Shown: positions 61,017 to 64,000 of the stretch, piece after piece | Position numbering within the stretch: position 1 is the stretch's first letter | Layout of the letters: every line of letters starts with the position of its first letter | Origin: Dyella_B jejuensis | Lineage (GTDB): Bacteria > Pseudomonadota > Gammaproteobacteria > Xanthomonadales > Rhodanobacteraceae | Length of the DNA stretch: 64,000 bases | Assembly (NCBI RefSeq): GCF_044904675.1 | Contig: NZ_JADIKJ010000012.1 | Location: forward strand, 62,001 to 126,000 | Reading direction: 5' to 3' | Notes under the pieces: model-generated | The model's input: the letters and a program-made list of their open reading frames with translations, nothing else | Databases searched by the model: none | Told to the model about the DNA's origin: nothing | Translations under genes and position numbers: made by a program

Positions 61017-62618
61017 TCAAACGTCGACGGAAGCCGCATGCTCGCGGGTGGCCGAGAAGCGGACGGCGGGCGAACGCTCCTGCGCCAGTTGCAGGTTGAC
61101 GCGCGAAGGAGCGAGATAGACCAGCTCACCGGCCGCGTCGATACCGAGGTTCATGGCGTTCTTCTCGCGGAACTCTTCAAGCTTCTTCGCATCGTCGCAG
61201 TGCACCCAGCGGGCGGTGACCACGCCGACCGGCTCGAAGCTGGCATCCACGCCGTATTCATCCTTCAGGCGGTACGCCACCACGTCGAACTGCAGCACGC
61301 CGACCGCGCCCAGAATGAGGTCATTGCTCATCAACGGACGGAAAAACTGGGTTGCGCCCTCTTCGGAAAGTTGCGCCAGGCCCTTTTGCAACGCCTTCAT
61401 CTTGAGGGGATCGCGCAAGCGCGCGCGGCGGAACAGTTCCGGCGCGAAGTTGGGAATGCCGGTGAAGCTGATCGCCTCGCCTTCGGTGAAGGTGTCGCCG
61501 ATGCTGATGGTGCCGTGGTTATGCAGGCCGATCACGTCGCCCGGGTAGGCGCTCTCCACGATTTCACGGTCGCTGGCCATGAAGGTAAGCGCGTTGGCGA
61601 TGCGCACTTCCTTGTTCGTGCGTGTCTGGATCATCTTCATGCCGGCGTTGTAGGTGCCCGAACACACGCGCATGAAGGCGACGCGATCGCGATGCGCCGG
61701 ATCCATGTTCGCCTGGATCTTGAAAACGAAGCCCGTGAGCTTTTCTTCTGCTGGCGCTACCTCGCGACTGAGGGTGCCGCGCGGACGCGGCGCCGGCGCG
61801 TGTTCGACGAAGAAATCCAGCAGCAATTGCACGCCAAAGTTATTGACGGCCGAACCGAAGAACACCGGCGTCAGCTTGCCGGCCAGGTATTTGTCGAGCT
61901 CGAACGGATGCGAAGCGCCTTGCACCAGTTCCAGCTCCTCGCGCAGTTCATGGAGCGCTTCGGTACCCAATGCGGCTTCCAGTCCCGGCGCGTCGAGTCC
62001 CTTGAAGATGGTCGAATCCTGCCGTGTGAAATTCTTGCCCGGCTCGAAGACATGCACTTCGTCGAGCAACAGGTGGTACACCCCTTTCAGGCGCTTGCCC
62101 ATGCCGATCGGCCAGGTGAGCGGCGCACAGGCAATGCCCAGCACGGATTCCACTTCGTCCAACAGTTCGATCGGCGAGCGCCCCTCGCGGTCGAGCTTGT
62201 TGATGAAGGTCATGATCGGCGTGTCGCGCAGGCGGCAAACTTCCATTAACTTGATCGTGCGCTCTTCCACGCCCTTGGCGCAGTCGATCACCATCAGCGC
62301 CGAATCTACCGCGGTGAGCACGCGATAGGTGTCTTCGGAGAAGTCTGCATGGCCGGGCGTGTCGAGCAGGTTGACGATTTTCCCTTCATAGGGAAATTGC
62401 ATCACCGAGGAGGTCACCGAAATGCCGCGCTCCTTTTCGAGCGCCATCCAGTCCGAGGTGGCATGCCGTGCGGCCTTGCGCCCCTTCACCGAGCCGGCCA
62501 TCTGGATGGCGCCGCCAAACAACAGCAGCTTCTCGGTAAGCGTGGTCTTGCCCGCATCAGGATGGCTGACGATGGCGAAGGTACGGCGGCGGCGGGTTTC
62601 TTCGAGATGGGCGGACAT
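61017..62618 (-). CDS. prfC: peptide chain release factor 3
   Basis: Ribosomal GTPase that removes RF1/RF2 after termination; 533 residues, the usual size. The G domain shows IVSHPDAGKTTLTEKLLL (P-loop), ERGISVTSSVMQF (switch I), LLDTPGHADFSEDT and FINKLDREGR. The DFVEHAPAPRPR region and C-terminal GVLQFDVVAYRLKDEYGVD are RF3-specific and exclude EF-G. The ATG at 62618 (MSAHLEETRRRRTF) matches the family start; the frame open to 62762 is not expected to be translated. It is divergent from the small gene at 62775. Confidence 0.96.
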   Translation of the reverse strand: MSAHLEETRRRRTFAIVSHPDAGKTTLTEKLLLFGGAIQMAGSVKGRKAARHATSDWMALEKERGISVTSSVMQFPYEGKIVNLLDTPGHADFSEDTYRVLTAVDSALMVIDCAKGVEERTIKLMEVCRLRDTPIMTFINKLDREGRSPIELLDEVESVLGIACAPLTWPIGMGKRLKGVYHLLLDEVHVFEPGKNFTRQDSTIFKGLDAPGLEAALGTEALHELREELELVQGASHPFELDKYLAGKLTPVFFGSAVNNFGVQLLLDFFVEHAPAPRPRGTLSREVAPAEEKLTGFVFKIQANMDPAHRDRVAFMRVCSGTYNAGMKMIQTRTNKEVRIANALTFMASDREIVESAYPGDVIGLHNHGTISIGDTFTEGEAISFTGIPNFAPELFRRARLRDPLKMKALQKGLAQLSEEGATQFFRPLMSNDLILGAVGVLQFDVVAYRLKDEYGVDASFEPVGVVTARWVHCDDAKKLEEFREKNAMNLGIDAAGELVYLAPSRVNLQLAQERSPAVRFSATREHAASVDV

Positions 62619-62774
62619 GGGCGGATCGGCTGGAACGTTAATCAGGGATTGTATCGTGGAAAGCCGGCATGGCCGCAGGCGCCGGGCGCCGCCGCCGTGT
62701 AATTGCCCTTGATGCTCTGGGGCCTGCCTGAATCTGGCGACTACTGGCCTTTTGAAACGCACGTGAGGAGACCG

Positions 62775-63026
62775 ATGGCTACCGACTGGAAGTTAATTCG
62801 CGAAGTATTAGATACCGTGATCGACAGCTGTGAGCGCCTGGAGCGCAATGGTTATACCGGGCAGCACCGCGACATAAGCATCGATGTCGGCGAAAGCTCG
62901 GTGAGCGTCTGTGATTTCATGGTCAGCGCGTGGACGCTGCCGGAAAATGTGCTTTACCAGATCATCCGGCAGCGCACAAAGGCACAGAATGCGCGCCTGT
63001 TTGCCATGGATACGGCTGAAAGATAA
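62775..63026 (+). CDS. small protein of unknown function
   Basis: No family recognised. An 83-residue, mildly acidic protein starting MATDWKLIREVLDTVID, with GAGGAG four bases before the ATG. It contains an amphipathic N-terminal helix and a cysteine in SVCDFMVSAWTLPENV, with no signal peptide or membrane segment. Gene-like codon usage, a strong ribosome site and a well-placed terminator support it as real. It is divergent from prfC and convergent with fusA; this translation-factor setting may be accidental. Confidence 0.7.
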   Translation: MATDWKLIREVLDTVIDSCERLERNGYTGQHRDISIDVGESSVSVCDFMVSAWTLPENVLYQIIRQRTKAQNARLFAMDTAER

Positions 63027-63031
63027 TGCAC

Positions 63032-63062
63032 AAAAAAGCCCGGAGATCGCTCTCCGGGCTTC
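63032..63062. terminator. bidirectional intrinsic terminator between small gene and fusA
   Basis: 9-bp perfect stem GCCCGGAGA / TCTCCGGGC with a TCGC loop. It is flanked by a run of six A on the left, which becomes a T-run for fusA on the minus strand, and by TTCTT on the right. Confidence 0.9.
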
Positions 63063-63086
63063 TTGCTTTGAGCTGGTCGCGAACGC

Positions 63087-64000
63087 TTACTTCGCTTCCT
63101 TCTCCATCAGCTTGGCGACCATGCTCGCCGGCACTTCTTCGTAATGGTCGAATTCCATCGTGAAGGTACCGCGGCCGCTGGTAGCCGAGCGCAGGAAGTT
63201 GATGTAGCCGAACATTTCCGCCAGCGGCACGAAACCCTGCACGAAGGCGTTGGTGCCCTTCTGGCCCTGGTCGCTCACCGAGCCGCGACGGCGGTTGATG
63301 TCGCCGATCACATCGCCCAGATAATCGGCCTCGGTCACGACTTCGAGCTTCATCACCGGCTCGAGCAGCTTGGGCTTGGACATTCTCTGCGCCTCGCGGA
63401 AGCAGGCGCGGCCAGCGATTTCGAAGGCAAGTGCCGAGGAGTCCACGTCATGGTACTTGCCGTCAACCAGGCGTGCCTTGAAGTCCAGCACTTCATAGCC
63501 GGCGACCTGGCCCTGGCGGGATTCCACCGTAATGGAATGTTCCACTGCCGGGATGTATTCGCGCGGCACGCGGCCGCCGACGATCTCGTCGGAGAACACC
63601 ACGCCGCTGCCCGGTTCGCCCGGCTCGAAAATCATCTTCACTTCGGCGAACTGGCCCGAGCCACCGGACTGCTTCTTGTGCGTGTAGGTGTGCTCGACCG
63701 GCTGGCCGAACGCTTCGCGGAAGCTGACCTTGGGCTTGCCCATGTTCGCATCCACGCCCAGCTCGGTGCGCATGCGGTCGATGGTGATTTCCAGATGCAA
63801 TTCGCCCATGCCCTTGAGCACGGTCTGGCCGGTTTCCTGGTCCACTTCCATGCGCAGCGACGGATCGGCCTTCACCATCTTGTAGAGCGCGGTGGACAGC
63901 TTGTCGATGTCGTTGCGGCTCTTCGGTTCCACGGCCACGCTGATCACCGGGTCGGGGAAGCGCATGCGCTCGAGCAGGGCCGGATGGGCCGGATCGGAGA
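63087..64000 (-). CDS. fusA: elongation factor G (5' end outside window)
   Basis: Ribosomal translocase; only the last about 304 residues are visible and the frame is open at the right edge, so the GTPase domain is not seen. Present are domain III (GMGELHLEITIDRM), domain IV (REAFGQPVEHTYTHKKQSGGSGQFAEV, VFSDEIVGGRVPREYIPAVE) and domain V (EPVMKLEVVTEADYLGDVIGDINRRRG, LAEMFGYINFLRSATSGRGTFTMEF). The sequence is full-length at its C-terminus. No tuf gene follows; instead a terminator comes 25 bases later, which may mean this is a copy outside the usual str operon. Confidence 0.95.
   Translation of the reverse strand, partial: SDPAHPALLERMRFPDPVISVAVEPKSRNDIDKLSTALYKMVKADPSLRMEVDQETGQTVLKGMGELHLEITIDRMRTELGVDANMGKPKVSFREAFGQPVEHTYTHKKQSGGSGQFAEVKMIFEPGEPGSGVVFSDEIVGGRVPREYIPAVEHSITVESRQGQVAGYEVLDFKARLVDGKYHDVDSSALAFEIAGRACFREAQRMSKPKLLEPVMKLEVVTEADYLGDVIGDINRRRGSVSDQGQKGTNAFVQGFVPLAEMFGYINFLRSATSGRGTFTMEFDHYEEVPASMVAKLMEKEAK

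Overview
The window is a gene-dense, mostly high-GC chromosomal segment of a gammaproteobacterium, most probably of the Xanthomonadales (Xanthomonas, Dyella, Rhodanobacter or Luteibacter type). The main reason is that a polysaccharide cluster lies between metB and etfA, the known position of the variable LPS locus in Xanthomonas. ETF/ETF-QO, GTP-type PckG, a FadE-type acyl-CoA dehydrogenase and many c-di-GMP and two-component proteins fit this. No rRNA, tRNA or CRISPR array was recognised.

Region 1 (1-23.1 kb) is the surface polysaccharide locus. A leftward rmlB (cut by the window edge) faces metB. After metB come, in close order, an ABC O-antigen exporter (wzm, wzt with a C-terminal sugar-binding domain), a 1061-residue sulfotransferase / coiled-coil / two-glycosyltransferase fusion, an acyltransferase, a GtrB-type glycosyltransferase with a GT-C membrane partner, and wecB. 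A leftward methyltransferase and a 1.2 kb gene-poor gap with a G9 tract follow. Then come an LTA-synthase-like phosphotransferase, cysD-cysNC (PAPS synthesis) and a DegT-type sugar aminotransferase, which meets etfBA head-on. Sulfotransferase motifs plus a PAPS-making pair in one locus suggest a sulfated O-antigen or similar polymer. Parts of this region are visibly more AT-rich than the flanks.

Region 2 (23.2-31.6 kb) holds another two-domain glycosyltransferase, ETF-QO, an amidase, a phospholipid-N-methyltransferase-like enzyme overlapping an AlkB-like oxygenase, and gcvT-gcvH.

Region 3 (31.6-43.3 kb) opens with an unusual gene: a MetJ methionine-repressor domain fused to a lysine/alanine-rich histone H1-like tail. 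Then follow a TonB-C protein, a serine hydrolase, an MFS-like transporter, a CBS-pair protein, a second GtrB-type glycosyltransferase, mtgA, hslO and a GAF-GAF-GGDEF-EAL protein.

Region 4 (43.5-48.4 kb) carries a secreted protein of unknown function whose terminator is followed directly by a class-C-like group II intron with its reverse transcriptase. Next is a sigma factor / anti-sigma / DUF4097 operon read leftward.

Region 5 (48.4-64 kb) contains pckG, a TetR regulator divergent from an alpha/beta hydrolase-fadE pair, and a compact leftward signalling operon (hybrid kinase with three receivers, CheR, CheB, REC-GGDEF). It ends with prfC, a small conserved-looking protein and the 3' part of fusA, which runs off the right edge.
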